Assembly (NCBI GenBank): GCA_029834535.1
Contig: JAQMWT010000036.1
Span: forward strand, 1-64,000
DNA from: Chrysophaeum taylorii
Lineage: Eukaryota; Sar; Pelagophyceae; Pelagomonadales; Pelagomonadaceae
DNA length: 64,000 nucleotides
Reading direction: 5' to 3'
The translations under genes were made by a program, and so were the position numbers. Of this stretch, positions 12,163 through 22,423 are shown piece after piece; position 1 is the stretch's first letter; each line of letters opens with the position of its first letter. A model generated the notes under the pieces. That model saw only the letters and a list, made by a program, of their open reading frames with translations, was not told the DNA's origin and did no database searches.

Positions 12163-13715
12163 ATGAGGCGGTTCATCGTCGTCTTGCTCGTGATGAGCGA
12201 GGTGTCGCCGCTGGTGGTCCTCCACCAGCGATGCGCAAGGCGGCGCGAGATGTCGTCGGTGTCGATGATGGCGCGCGAGTCGTCGTACCTGAGCGCGAAG
12301 CAATGGGAGGAGCTGGGGGCTTTGGAGGAGACGACGAGGTGCGCTCGGGCGTGCGGTGGCGACCGACCTACAAGATCCAGGCAATCGCGTTCGGGGCGAT
12401 GGCACGGGGCGAGCACTGCATCATCGCCGACCAGACGGGCTCGGGGAAGACGCTGGCATATCTGCTTCCGCTCGCGCAGCTCCGGGCCGAGGCGCGAGGG
12501 GCGCGCCTCGCCGAGGCGCCAAAGGGACCGCCCTGCCGCGCGCAATCGTGCTTGCCCCGACGTCGGAGCTCGTGGCACAAGTGGCGGGCGTGGGACGTGC
12601 AGTGAGTGGGGGCGGGATGCCGCTACGAATCCGATGCGCGACGGGCGACGCCGACGCGCGGAGCCGGCGCGCGCGTTGCGGCGCGGCGGCGGCTGCGACG
12701 TCCTGATCGCGACGCCGGGGCGGCTCGCCAAGTTAATAAAGAGCGGCGCCGTCAGCCTTTCGCGCGCGAGCGACGTGGTCCTCGACGAGGTGGACGTGCT
12801 GGCGATCGCGGACGGGGGCGCGATGTTGAGACCGATCTTTGGCGACGACTCGACGCTTTCCTCTTCGGCCCGCTTCGCCTTCGTGACTGCCACCCTCCCC
12901 ACGCAAGTCGAAGCGCAGCTCGAAGGAGTTTGCGGACGTCGTGGTCTGCAAGGGCCAGGCTTGCACAAGGCCCCGCTCGGCCTCGAGGTTTCGCTCGTCG
13001 AGTGCGACCCGTTCGCGAAGCCGGCGCCGGCGTCGAGCCGCCGCCGCGCCGACCTCTCCGAATACCTCGTGATAGATGAGGATGATGATGATCGAGGGCG
13101 TGCTTCCCCGACAAAGCAACGACTTCGAAAGTCCGAAAAGACCTACGAGGGCGACCTCGTGGTGACCAAGCGATCGACAGAATCGACGATCCGACGTTCG
13201 AACTCAAAAAGCGCGCCCTCTTCGACAGCCTGAGCCTCGGCCGCCCGTCGAGCGAGGGCCGGCTCGAGTCCCGACGAGGACCTTGGTGTTTTGTAATACA
13301 ATCGAAAGCTGCCGCCGCGTCGAGAACGCCCTGTATAGGGCCGACCGCCGCCGCGCTCTCCGCACCGTCTACGCCTACCACTCGGCGTTGGAGAAGGACG
13401 CCCGGAAGCGCGCGCTCGCCGCCTTCATCGACCCCAACTCGACCTCACGCGCGACCCTACCGTGCTCGTCTGCACCGACCGCGCGAGCCGCGGCGTCGAC
13501 TTTGGCGCCGTCCCGGTCGACCACGTCGTCCTCTTCGACTGGCCCCGCGACCCGAACGAGTTCCTCCGACGCGTCGGCCAGGCGCCCGCGCCGGCCGCTC
13601 CGGATACGCGACAGTCTTCGCCAGTGGCACAGATCTCGCCGTCGCCCGCAAGGTCGTCGCCGCCTGCCAACGCGGCAAACCCATCCTCGACGACCCTGAC
13701 ACCTTCATTTCCTAG
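12163..13715 (+). pseudogene. DEAD-box RNA helicase, left copy with multiple frameshifts
   Basis: Counterpart of the intact right-arm gene at 23454-25022. The ATG and N-terminal signal are intact, but several small indels break the frame: one C lost in the run just before the IQ of the Q motif (about 12370), short deletions around 12478-12530 after the Walker A motif, and others near 12660, 12920, 13170 and 13270. Motif blocks ([13 protein letters not shown], the RASRGVD block) are all still readable in alternating frames. As written it cannot encode the protein. Confidence 0.8.
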
Positions 13716-13744
13716 ATAAGGAAGGTAGGTTTCTGTCTATCTAT

Positions 13745-14280
13745 CTATCTTCTCCTGGCCGCGCAGGAGGTGCACGCCAAGGGGCGGCGGCGGCGACCAG
13801 TCTCGCCGCCGGTAGTTGTAGGCACCGATCGCAAACGAGGAGGAGGCGGCACGTTTCGCAGCGCGCGCGGCGCGTGCGGCGGTCGCTGCAGTAGTCGTGG
13901 ACGGGGCCCGACCCGCAGGCAGCACACGCGCTCGCGGCGGCGGCAGTCTCGCTGCCGACGGGCTTCCGCGCGCGAACCGAGACTCGCGGATCGAACAAAC
14001 AGTCGTCCGCAGAACAAGCCGTCGTCGCCGTCCCGCTCAACCTGCTCGAGGTATCGGACGACGCCGCCGTCGAGCATAGCGACCTCCGCGCTGTTCGTTC
14101 TCGCCGCGATGAGCGGCGCGTTCGCAACGCACGCCGCCGGTGCAGTAAGCCAAACGGGTGCTCCGTCGGGAATGGGTGCGGACTCGAGCCACGACGCAAA
14201 GTCGGAGTCGACCGGATTTCTGGCGCGAGGACCGTCGCCGCGCCCTCGAAGCGACCTATCGCGCTTTCGTAACCGTTCCT
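13745..14280 (-). pseudogene. Rhodanese (TrhO-like), left copy truncated at the repeat edge
   Basis: Holds only the C-terminal half of the gene complete at 22424-23428. The inverted repeat ends at 14280, removing the first 150 or so codons including the N-terminal domain and the beginning of the rhodanese domain. The active-site region CTGGVRCE is frame-disrupted here. With no start and several indels it is a clear pseudogene, and it shows that the left arm is the derived copy. Confidence 0.85.
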
Positions 14281-15657
14281 GATCGGGCTGATGGCAACAC
14301 CGACCCGTGCGATCAGCCTCGACAGCGCCCTTATAAAATTTGCAGAGCGACGATCGTGTCAAGGTTTGTCATCTTACCAATTTGGTATGTATCGTACGAA
14401 CAAAAACACGCACTCATATACACCCGAAACAAATCTTGCTGTCCCGCCAGCCTCTCGGCGACGGTCCACGAGTCTTCTCCTTCGTACTCACACATGAATG
14501 CAACGCCCGCCTGATAGAGGAGCGTCCGCACAGCCGTTTCATAAAGTCGTCGACCGGCAGATGCAGCTATTATCGCTCAGGATGACCACGTTGCCAGCGC
14601 AGCTCGCAACTGGGAATGCGCGATGACAACCCACACGAGATTAAATACGACTTCGCAGCGCACATCGCCCTTAGCTTTAGAGCGAAGTAGTTTCAGTTGA
14701 TCATGCCTGGTTATCTGTTGCGACCGCAGCCATCAGCATTTACAAGTGCTAGCTCGGCATTGCTAGCGACACAACAAGGCCGAGTAATAGGCCGACGACC
14801 TCGGTCAGATAAGAAGCAAACGTCCATGGCCAGTCGGCCACTCGCACGTCGAGACTAGTCATATGTCGCGACTGCCGATGGGTACCAAATCTCGGATTCC
14901 CAATTATCACCCACCACGTTTAACCGGTCACGCATCGAGACCACGATTCACGCACACTTAAAAACGCTCACCAACAGCTTCGTCGAAGCTCGCCCCCGCA
15001 AGCTGAACATCCGAGTACTTTTTTGCATCACTACTACGCATTGATTACGCGTTAAGGTGGTGCATTGGCGTCGGCTTGGATCAACAGCATCCATGGGTGT
15101 TCGTGTGCGACTTCATGAACGTGGCATTGCGCGCACTAGCATCTACGCGCACCACGCGACGGTATACACAGCGTCTTTACTTGTATAACCTGCGTTGCCA
15201 GCTGTGCCACCTCGCATGTGCAGAGGAGTCAGCAAAGACTAACAATGACACGGGTGGTGCGCGTAAACGTGTGCGAGGTTGGGAAAATCAACGCGAGCAG
15301 CTTGAGAAACGCGACGTCGGCGCTCCTAGGTAAATAAAAAGGGGCGAGAATGGTTACTCCCGAAGCAGCTTCTGACCGAGCGATCGTCGCGTGGTTTTGT
15401 CGACAAAACTCGGTAACCACCACGGACGAGGGTCGTCGTGCCGCCGATCTTTCTCGTTCATCTCGAGGCAAGCTTCTTGGCAATTGAGCTTTGTTTGGGC
15501 AAGTGCTTTATATGGACAATCCCCTGATTTGGAGATGTTGAGTTCGTGCTTGATCAATTTAGAGGCGTTCCATCGCGTCTTAACCCAGTTTTCAAAACGC
15601 CATAGCTTTCGCTTCGCACACGCTCCTTTTATTTTCGCCCACGGGGCCATCACCTAC
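14281..15657. other. Spacer intergenic, no clear gene
   Basis: Nothing supported over about 1.4 kb. A reverse-strand frame at about 14331-14530 has protein-like composition (for example DSWTVAERLAGQQDLF) and could be an orphan exon or relic, but no neighbouring exon joins it. The rest is AT-richer than the flanking genes. Confidence 0.4.
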
Positions 15658-17577
15658 TCACAGGACGTGAATTGCTCGGAGCGACGTGGGAACACAAAAC
15701 GCTGGGAAATGTGCATCAAGATAGTGTCCTGTGGAACGCATGGAGAGCACAACATAAGGTGATCCATACCTGAATTCGCACAAAGGCCAAAGCGCTCACA
15801 CAGAATGTGATAGGCCTTGTGCGCGGTGAGGTGATTCTCGACAAACTTGTAGATGCCCCGTTGCACGCTGCGGCCTCTCGCAGATAAGTCGCTGGAAGTG
15901 TCTGACGCATTTTCTTGTTGAAGCCAGACGCGCAGCGCGTGCTTCTTCCTCTCGTTTTCCGTGAGGTAGTCGGTCCAAATGCGAAGGCGTTTATTCAGCA
16001 TTGATGCGTTCTCGTCCACATCGCTGAGATGGATCCAACTGTGACATTGCCTAGCACCACTAGTTGGGGACTTGAGCGGGAAAATTGAGGACACTGGATG
16101 CGCGCAGGCCGATGTACGGCATGGACTGGATTGAGACAAAGAGCGGCAGACCGAAGTACAAGGCTTCGTACAAAACGCGTGGGTTTCTATCGGCATTCGA
16201 GTAATGCACTAGCCTACAAAAGCACGACGATGTTCACGTGTCAAAACGAGCGAGCGAGCACCCGGTTGCTGTAGCCATCCGTTTCATCATGAGCAGGTGC
16301 GGGATTCTAACATCGTGCGCAATGACGCGCCCTCGTAGCCGGGGTGACTCGATCTCGAGACAGATATCGTGCCAATCGTCGGATTGAAAGCTAGATGAAT
16401 TCATGACACGAGATCCGAACATCTCGATGATAAAGGGACCTAAAGCGAGTGTCAACACAAGCTCCCGAGCGTCATACCCAGAGCATCGGGGTCCAGCTTG
16501 CGCAGAAAATCAAGCTGGCCCTTGTTCGGTCGGTATTGGCCGCTATATATGAGCATCGGTTCGCGCCTGGGAGTGCAACATCGCGACGAGTAGTCTAAAA
16601 CAAAGCAGTTGGGCGCTGGAAGGGTGACGGTTTCCAGTCAGCGTCCTTGGCGGTGTCTTGGTACAGTGTCCTCTCGAGAGGTGGCAGCAAGAGTGGTTTG
16701 GCGAACGCGTCGTCCCGAATGACGTCGATGCGAACGCGGCCAGCTTCCTCGAACGCGGGCTCGATCGCCTTCTTCTGGTAGCTGTAGTCGCTATCGCTGG
16801 GATCGCTAGGTTTGGGATACAGCCTCGGTTGTCGCTTCGGCAACGGCGGGAGTTCTGGTAGTGCGCCGTCGCTCTCGAGGTTCGTTGAATACAGAGTCGA
16901 CCGCTCCCAGAGAGATCGGATCTCGGCTTGAGGATTAAGTATCGGAAACCACCTGCAAGATGGTCAGACAGAAAAATCTGCTTCATGACGCGAGGTACTC
17001 ACGCGATGCGTGTCGATGGCTCGAAGGTCGCGTCTATCCGACCAGAAAATATGGGCTTGTGGCGTTTGTCGAAGGCGTGGACATCGCATGCCGCGCGATA
17101 GTCGTGCGGTGGAAAGTGTCCCAGGCCAATATCGAAAGACTTTCCCGTGCGTCGGCAGTATGTCCCCGAGCACCTGAAGCGCATCGACTTATTGGGGTCC
17201 TCACCGCCGCCGAGTACGACTATAAGGCCGGGTGGTGGGCCAATATCGCAGCTGGTCTTCTTGAGCGTGTGGCAATTGGCGCAAGTGCCGTCGTCGTTCT
17301 GTGCGACAACAGGCAGCCCGGTGAGCTTGGCGAGGCATTGACCTAGGCCCTCGCGCCAGTCTGCTCGCAGGCCTTCGCACACGTTCGACTTGGACGGCGT
17401 GATTGTTTGCACCACCACCAGCAGGCTCCTGTTTTGCTTGCGAAGGCTGTTCGCGAACCTCGACGTCTTTACACGATGACACTTGGCAAGTATCGGGTCC
17501 TTGCGTTTCTTGACATGGTTGCTCGCGTTTGCCGCGAACGCCACCACGCACATTAGCATCCACCGCCTTCGCAGCAT
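15658..17577 (-). CDS. Secretory-pathway glycosyltransferase-like protein
   Basis: Six exons in my model: 17577-17003, 16952-16629, 16566-16478, 16439-16262, 16213-15770 and 15728-15658, with GT-AG introns of 38-62 bp and consistent phases. The N-terminus (MLRRRWMLMCVVAFAANAS) looks like a signal peptide. The C-terminal half carries motifs typical of GT-B glycosyltransferases: LIYSGQYRPNKGQ, then HYSNADRNPRVLYEALYFG, where NPR..YEAL..G resembles the donor-sugar loop of GT4-like enzymes. One extra base near 16069 (CCCC run) breaks exon 5; removing it gives a continuous product of about 559 aa. Donor and acceptor unknown; it probably acts in the ER or Golgi. Confidence in a gene is high, in the enzyme class moderate. 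Confidence 0.65.
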
Positions 17578-18191
17578 CCTCGAGAGAAGCTACTCCTTCA
17601 CTGTTTTGCACGCCGCGAGATCATTCGACATTGTGGGGTTGTGGGGCTCCATATTTTCGCGCATCGCTTCCGGAGTTCTCCTGGATGTGTACCAGTAATT
17701 GTGACTCGGGGTGAATGATCGGCCAATAGGATGCCTTCAAAACAAGTAGGAGTCGTACTATGTATTATTACTCGTAGTGTCTTTAAATGTCGACTGCTAA
17801 GAGACTCGTAGTGTCTTCATCACGAATTGTTCTCGAAGTCCCTATATGTTGAAACTCAACCCTAGCAACGAGCCACCCCGGGCATCGCTCCTACCCCACT
17901 AAACCACCCACATCCTTCACGCACCACACACACCCCGGGCATGCTATGCTATGCTATGCTGCGCTATGCTATGCTATGCTATGTTCGCGCCACAGCGAGA
18001 AACTGCTGACAGTTGACAGATGGTGGACGTAAGGCAGAGAGGCAAGCAGTGAGCGCCGATTAATGCCCGCGAGCTACACGCGTGTTTGGGATTAAGATCG
18101 GTGTAAAAAACGGCGGGTCGACGTAGTGCGCGCGAAGAGAGACCAGGGACGTAGCGTGGTCTCCGAAGCGACGGCGACGAAGTGCCGACGA
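17578..18191. other. Intergenic with dispersed GTCGAC-core repeat and TATGC array
   Basis: Contains TTTAAATGTCGACTGCTAAGAG near 17786, matching the repeat unit arrayed at 51180-51616, and the companion phrase ACCCACATCCTTCACGCAC with a CACACACA tract near 17905-17935. A TATGC microsatellite fills 17941-17983. A TCGTAGTGTCTT phrase occurs twice (about 17773 and 17810). Confidence 0.7.
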
Positions 18192-18891
18192 CTACTTATT
18201 CCCGAACAAGTTGTTCTTGAGGTTGTCGAAAAAGTCATCAGCCGGAGACTTAGGGGTCTTCGCGGGCTTCTTCTTGTCGGCCACGTAGCCTCGATCGATG
18301 TACGGCAAGCGTTCGTCAACCCGTTCGGCAAAGCTGCGAGGAGAGTATTACATTGCTGCACCTCTGCGGAGTACACTGGGAATCGTGCAGGCCGGCCGAG
18401 CCTAGTCGCTGGCTTTTCTTGTCGCGCTGGAGGCCCTTGGTCGCCGTTCGGAACTTGCCAGCGTCGCGCATCTGGGCCGCGACTTATGGTGCTACTAAGA
18501 GACGTCGTACTTTTTTCCAGTCATCGACGATGTCCTTGCCGTCGTTTCGTTGCTGCAACTTCTGGAGCTCGGTAGTTTCAGAGGCGACAGCCTTGCGCCG
18601 TGCGGCAATCTCTCTCTCTTGCTCCGCGTCGATGAAGCCGCCTATGGATGGGTGCGTAAAAGGATAAAGACTATCACAACCTGTCTTGCGACGTCGCTTA
18701 AGAATCTCCTGCTGCTCGCGGTACATTTGTTCCTTCCAGTCATCCTGCTTGGTGTCCTTGCCTTCGAGCTTGTCCATCAAATCCTCGAGGAAGCCATGAC
18801 GCTGCGTTGTCGCGGACGGGGCGACGGGCGGCAAGAAGGCGACCGCAGACCAGGCGAGGAAGGCGGCGACGAGAGCAGGTGTGCGCGGCAT
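18192..18891 (-). CDS. Unknown plastid-targeted protein
   Basis: Four exons (18891-18681, 18641-18511, 18471-18362, 18333-18192), introns 39, 39 and 28 bp, phases consistent, 197 aa. The start MPRTPALVAAFLAWSAVAFLPP is a signal peptide followed by an AFLPP motif, the hallmark of import into a secondary red plastid. The mature part is highly charged and helical (LEDLMDKLEGK, EQQEILKRRRK, DAEQEREIAARRKAV) and ends DDFFDNLKNNLFGNK. No catalytic motif and no family recognised. It is divergent from the VTE6 homologue with 68 bp between starts, so the two may share a promoter. The last intron is the least certain part. Confidence 0.65.
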
Positions 18892-18959
18892 GACGCAGTT
18901 TTGTTGACAGGACTTTCTGACAACACGCAACGGAAGCTGCAACGAATCTGAAACTGAAC

Positions 18960-20003
18960 ATGTCGATGGGAACAAGATTCGCATCGTTGATGTTGCTGCC
19001 TCTCGTGCGCGCGTTCGTGTCGCGTCCGCCCATCACGAGGCCGCATCGATGCCATCGCCTTCGGCGTGCGACGCCACCGCAGATGTCTTCTGTGGCAAGC
19101 GCTGTTGCGTTGAACAGCGTTCTCGCTGCCGGCGGCGTCGCAGCCAAGCAGCAAGCTCTCACTCCCGCGGGCCTCGCGCACGCATGGGCGTTGGGCGTCG
19201 CGCGTTCCTGAGCCGCCAGAGTTTTTGTTCTTTGAAATGACACGCACGCAGATACTGCTTGGGTCGTTCGTCGACTGGGGTGGTTACACGACATGCGTGC
19301 TGTGCGTTCCAGCTTGAGACGTGATGACGAGGGTGCAGGTACCTTATCTGCGGTAGCTTGGTGACCAAGGTGAAGAAGCGGGAGAAGGAGGAAGCCGGCA
19401 TCGCCGAAGGCCGCGGCGGCGCGCGAGGGCCCGAAAACGTTTGGGGATCTGCGGCGACCGCGGCGTTGTGCGCCATCGCGGGGTCGGCGTGGCCGCAATG
19501 GCAACCTGCGCTTTCCGTTGGCTTCGTGGCCTCCCTAGCAACAAAGCTGTCGGATACTACGGCAAGCGAAATCGGCAAGGCCTACGGCAAGACGACCTAC
19601 CTCGTCACCACGTTGCGCCAAGTCCCGCGTGGGACCGAGGGCGCAGTGAGTCCGCCCCCGTGTCACGACGGTTTTTGGGATTCTGCACGACGACATAGGT
19701 TTCGCTCGAAGGCACCCTCGCCGGCGTGGTCGGCTCGCTCGTCATCACCGCCTACGCGTGTACCGTGGGCCTCGTCCGTACGTGCGACTGTTTTTTTAAT
19801 CTTTTCAACTCGGGTTTTCTCCAGCTATATGGCCAGCAGCTCCCGCCTCAATCATCGCTGCCTTTGTCGCCACAACATTCGAAAGCTTTCTGGGCGCCAC
19901 CGTGCAGGGTTCCATACCTATTTTGACAAACGAGGTCATCAACTTCATCAACACCCTTGTTGGCGCCGCGGTTGGGATGGCGATTGCAATTCCCTTTCTC
20001 TAG
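18960..20003 (+). CDS. VTE6: Phytyl-phosphate kinase VTE6-like (DUF92/TMEM19 family), plastid
   Basis: Five exons: 18960-19196, 19252-19301, 19339-19645, 19699-19777, 19825-20003; introns 37-55 bp; 283 aa. VTE6 phosphorylates phytyl monophosphate in the chloroplast envelope, feeding tocopherol (and chlorophyll-phytol recycling). The family pattern is clear: LTPAGLAHAWALG, then VTKVKKREKEEAGIAEGRGG, GPENVWGSAATAALCA, the LATKLSDTTASEIGKAYGK block, TLRQVPRGTEGA, and a hydrophobic C-terminus. The N-terminus contains a signal-like stretch with RAFVSRPP, fitting plastid import. The splice joins were chosen to keep these motifs continuous. Confidence 0.88.
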
Positions 20004-20180
20004 ACAACGATCGTTCCTTGCGCTTCTGTAAGTTATATACGCAGAAATATTATTATTGTAGGGTCGCGATGAGGAGTGATGACAGAGGTGGCTAGGTCGT
20101 CCGCTCCGCACATCACATGCTTCACTCATCTTCGCACGCTCGCAAAGGGAATTCGCGGCGCATCGTTCGGTGGTCGCACC

Positions 20181-20535
20181 CTAGTCCTCGTCATCTTCTT
20201 CCTCCTCCTCCTCGTCGTGGGCGTGGTCGTGGCCGTGGCCGCCGTGGGCGTCCCACGGGTGCACGAGGCCCTGCGCGCGAGCAGCTCACAAAAAACGATA
20301 GAAACAAACGCACCAGGACGACGGCCCCGTCTTCCTTTGCGCGGTACATCATCCACAACCACATGACAACCATGTAAACCATGCCAACGTTCTTGTGGAT
20401 TGGGGAGACGTGGAAGTGGCCACCGCCGCCGCTTCCCATCCAACGCCGAGCGCCCATCCGGAACGTCCCGGCGCCGGTGGCGCGGCGCTGGAACGTCGCG
20501 GCGGACGCGCGCAGGATTCCGGCTCCTCGCAACAT
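20181..20535 (-). CDS. NDUFB2: Mitochondrial complex I subunit NDUFB2
   Basis: Two exons (20535-20314 and 20270-20181) with a 43 bp intron in phase 0, 103 aa. An accessory subunit of the membrane arm of NADH:ubiquinone oxidoreductase. Diagnostic features are the HFHVSPIHKNVG opening, one transmembrane helix (MVYMVVMWLWMMYRAKEDG) and the LGLVHPW block, followed by a His/Gly and acidic tail (HGGHGHDHAHDEEEEEDD). The arginine-rich N-terminus with little acid is a mitochondrial presequence. Plant AGGG-type NDUFB2 has the same order of features. It converges on the VTE6 gene. Confidence 0.85.
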
Positions 20536-20890
20536 CTGGTCGAGCACACGCAAGTTCCGGTTTCGTGTTCCGGTATGAAATTGTGCTTGATGAGCGCACC
20601 AAAACCCTCAAGCCCCCCCCCCCACCTCTTATCACCTAGCTGTCGACCTTTCATACAAAACAAAACAAAACATTCCCCGAGTCTAAACAGGAAACAACCA
20701 CCGCGCGCACTTCCGCACCTTCTGTTTCATGATCACGGAGAGCGTTGTGACGACGACGATCTCGAGGCAAGGGCGCATGCCAGACCCTGCATGTACCATC
20801 TCCCCAGACTCGACATATTGAGATAAAGATAAAGACAAGGAGAGGAAAGATTTCGATGGAGGCGCGCGTAGTTATCGCGCTTCTCCGCAA
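20536..20890. other. Intergenic
   Basis: No gene seen. Contains a variant of the dispersed motif (TGTCGACCTTTCATAC near 20641) followed by AAAAC repeats, and a purine-rich stretch near 20822-20850 (GATAAAGATAAAGACAAGG). Confidence 0.5.
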
Positions 20891-21298
20891 TCACATGGTG
20901 ATGCCGTCTTCCTCGCCCAACATGCACTGGAGCGAGGCGAAGTCGTCGGCCGAGAGACTGCTCCTGAGGCTCTGGTTGGAGAGAGTTGTTCGAAGCATCT
21001 GCACGTGGCCGGTAACGAGCTCGCGCGTGACGTCCGGCGAGGGTGGGCGCGAGGGCGTCGTCTCTACCCTCGTCGCGGTCGCCGTGGCGAGCGATTTCTG
21101 GCTTGTGGACCGCGACGATTTGATATATCGACTCAGCTTGACGTGCAAGGCTTCGAGCCGTCGAGCGAGGAGTCCCACGAGAAACAGGAGCGTGATGTTC
21201 GACACGGTCAGCACGATCAACAGGTTCTGTTGAACGTCACTCGGACCGGTGGCGCAGACCATCGCGGCGGCGGGTTCTGTGGCATTGGGTGCAGTCAT
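20891..21298 (-). CDS. Unknown single-pass membrane protein
   Basis: 135 aa, no intron, ATG at 21298. A short acidic-neutral N-terminus precedes one hydrophobic helix (NLLIVLTVSNITLLFLVGLL), then a basic, Ser/Thr-rich tail ending in SADDFASLQCMLGEEDG. I recognise no family. It diverges from the CXXC zinc-finger gene with only about 33-57 bp between start codons, so a shared promoter is likely. Confidence 0.55.
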   Translation of the reverse strand: MTAPNATEPAAAMVCATGPSDVQQNLLIVLTVSNITLLFLVGLLARRLEALHVKLSRYIKSSRSTSQKSLATATATRVETTPSRPPSPDVTRELVTGHVQMLRTTLSNQSLRSSLSADDFASLQCMLGEEDGITM

Positions 21299-21331
21299 AG
21301 GAATCAGGTCCGTCCAACGGACCTTAAGTTA

Positions 21332-21943
21332 ATGCCAGAGGTTGGTTCTCAAACGATGAAGCGTCGCTCCGAAGAAGATGCCGAGGGAGGCGAGATGTCG
21401 TCAACGAGCAATGGGGTGGAGGAAGAGCACATCGACGACTCGATCTTCGATGCAGACACCGACTATGGCAGCGAGCACGAGCACTGCGGGCCCAAGCGAA
21501 ACGGCGTCATTAACGTGCGGCGCGTGCGGTGCGGCACGTGCGAGGGCTGCCGCGCGAGCGACTGCGGCGCTTGCAGCGCGTGCCTGGGCATGCGAAAATT
21601 CGGGGGCACGGGGTCGTCCAAGCAAGTGTGCGTCAAGCGACGCTGCCTCAACCTTCTCGCGTGTACCGCGCTGCGAGAGCCGCGAGAGCCGCGCGAGCCT
21701 CGCGAGCCTCCCTCGCAGGAAAACCTGCTCGACGGGCTCGCGAGATTCGTTGCGAAATGCGGAGGTGACCAGGACGTCATCAAGCAGTGGCGCGTCGAGA
21801 TCGAGACCCGCAAGGGTGGCGCCACCGCCGGCTCTCGCGACGTCTACTACTACAACCCAAAGGGACGTCGATTTCGATCGCGCGCCGAGGTCGTCAGACA
21901 TCTCGGCCTCGCGCCACAGATGCCACAACGAAAGGTCAAGTGA
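21332..21943 (+). CDS. CXXC zinc-finger protein with MBD-like C-terminus
   Basis: About 203 aa from ATG 21332 (or 195 aa from ATG 21356). Residues 60-110 form a CXXC-type zinc finger: paired CGTCEGC and CGACSAC clusters, an MRKFGG linker resembling the KFGG of the family, and the closing C...RRC. CXXC domains bind unmethylated CpG. After a short EPREPREP repeat, the C-terminus (WRVEIETRKGG then DVYYYNPKGRRFRSRAEVVRHL) resembles a methyl-CpG-binding fold with its YYY.P.G..FRS.. signature. Inferred role: nuclear CpG reader. Single exon. The two-domain order is the unusual point. Confidence 0.7.
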   Translation: MPEVGSQTMKRRSEEDAEGGEMSSTSNGVEEEHIDDSIFDADTDYGSEHEHCGPKRNGVINVRRVRCGTCEGCRASDCGACSACLGMRKFGGTGSSKQVCVKRRCLNLLACTALREPREPREPREPPSQENLLDGLARFVAKCGGDQDVIKQWRVEIETRKGGATAGSRDVYYYNPKGRRFRSRAEVVRHLGLAPQMPQRKVK

Positions 21944-22423
21944 CACGATGTGCCTCCCGCGCCGCGCCTACTCCTGCCCTTCTTGGATACCGCGCGCGCG
22001 TGGGCTCCTCGCATCACACTTCGGTCATGTCCTCGTCCTGTTTGACGGACACCTCGTTCGCGGAGGGCAATCCTCCTAGCCTCGTCGTCGTCACCGTCGC
22101 GTATCAGCTCGTCGTGGCGCCAGTAATGTGGTTGTAACGCAGCTCATCGACCGCGGGCTATTCCCGCGCTGGGTCTCGCACGAACTAGAACACGTGTTGC
22201 CGCATGGGTGGGGTCCCTTTTCGTCGTTTTGTCCTCACCTGTCGCGAGCGAGCGAGCGAGCGAGCGAGCGAAAGGTCCCTTGAACCGCCGGGGTTTCGCC
22301 ATGATTCAGGGAGGGATCTCGTGCCCGTATTGATTGATCACACTGTAGGGAGCGATCTGTGGCGACGACGATAAAATCTCGTGCGCAACTAGCTTGTTGT
22401 CGGTTTCTTACCAGGCGGTAGAG
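21944..22423. other. Intergenic with GAGC microsatellite
   Basis: No gene seen. A GAGC microsatellite occupies about 22244-22271. The stretch precedes the rhodanese gene and lies 450 bp or more inside the spacer from the repeat edge. Confidence 0.6.

Larger units (their letters stand above)
1..14280 (+). repeat. Left arm of large inverted repeat
   Basis: This stretch matches the reverse complement of 22880-37190 almost base for base. Paired landmarks: start of SmD3 exon 2 at 6503 and 30684, hydrolase start at 7540 and 29650, helicase start at 12163 and 25022. The paired coordinates add up to about 37190 in the outer part and drift to 37160 at the inner edge, so the left arm is about 30 bp shorter, mostly by indels in the inner 2.2 kb. 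Identity stops abruptly after 14280, inside a rhodanese gene. The outer end is not seen because base 1 still matches 37190. Confidence 0.97.

Noticed and set aside
14331-14530. Small minus-strand gene in the spacer
   Set aside because: Protein-like composition but no ATG in a good place, no partner exon and no family.
17941-17983. CRISPR-like or telomere-like array
   Set aside because: It is a plain TATGC microsatellite without spacers and without the telomeric unit.
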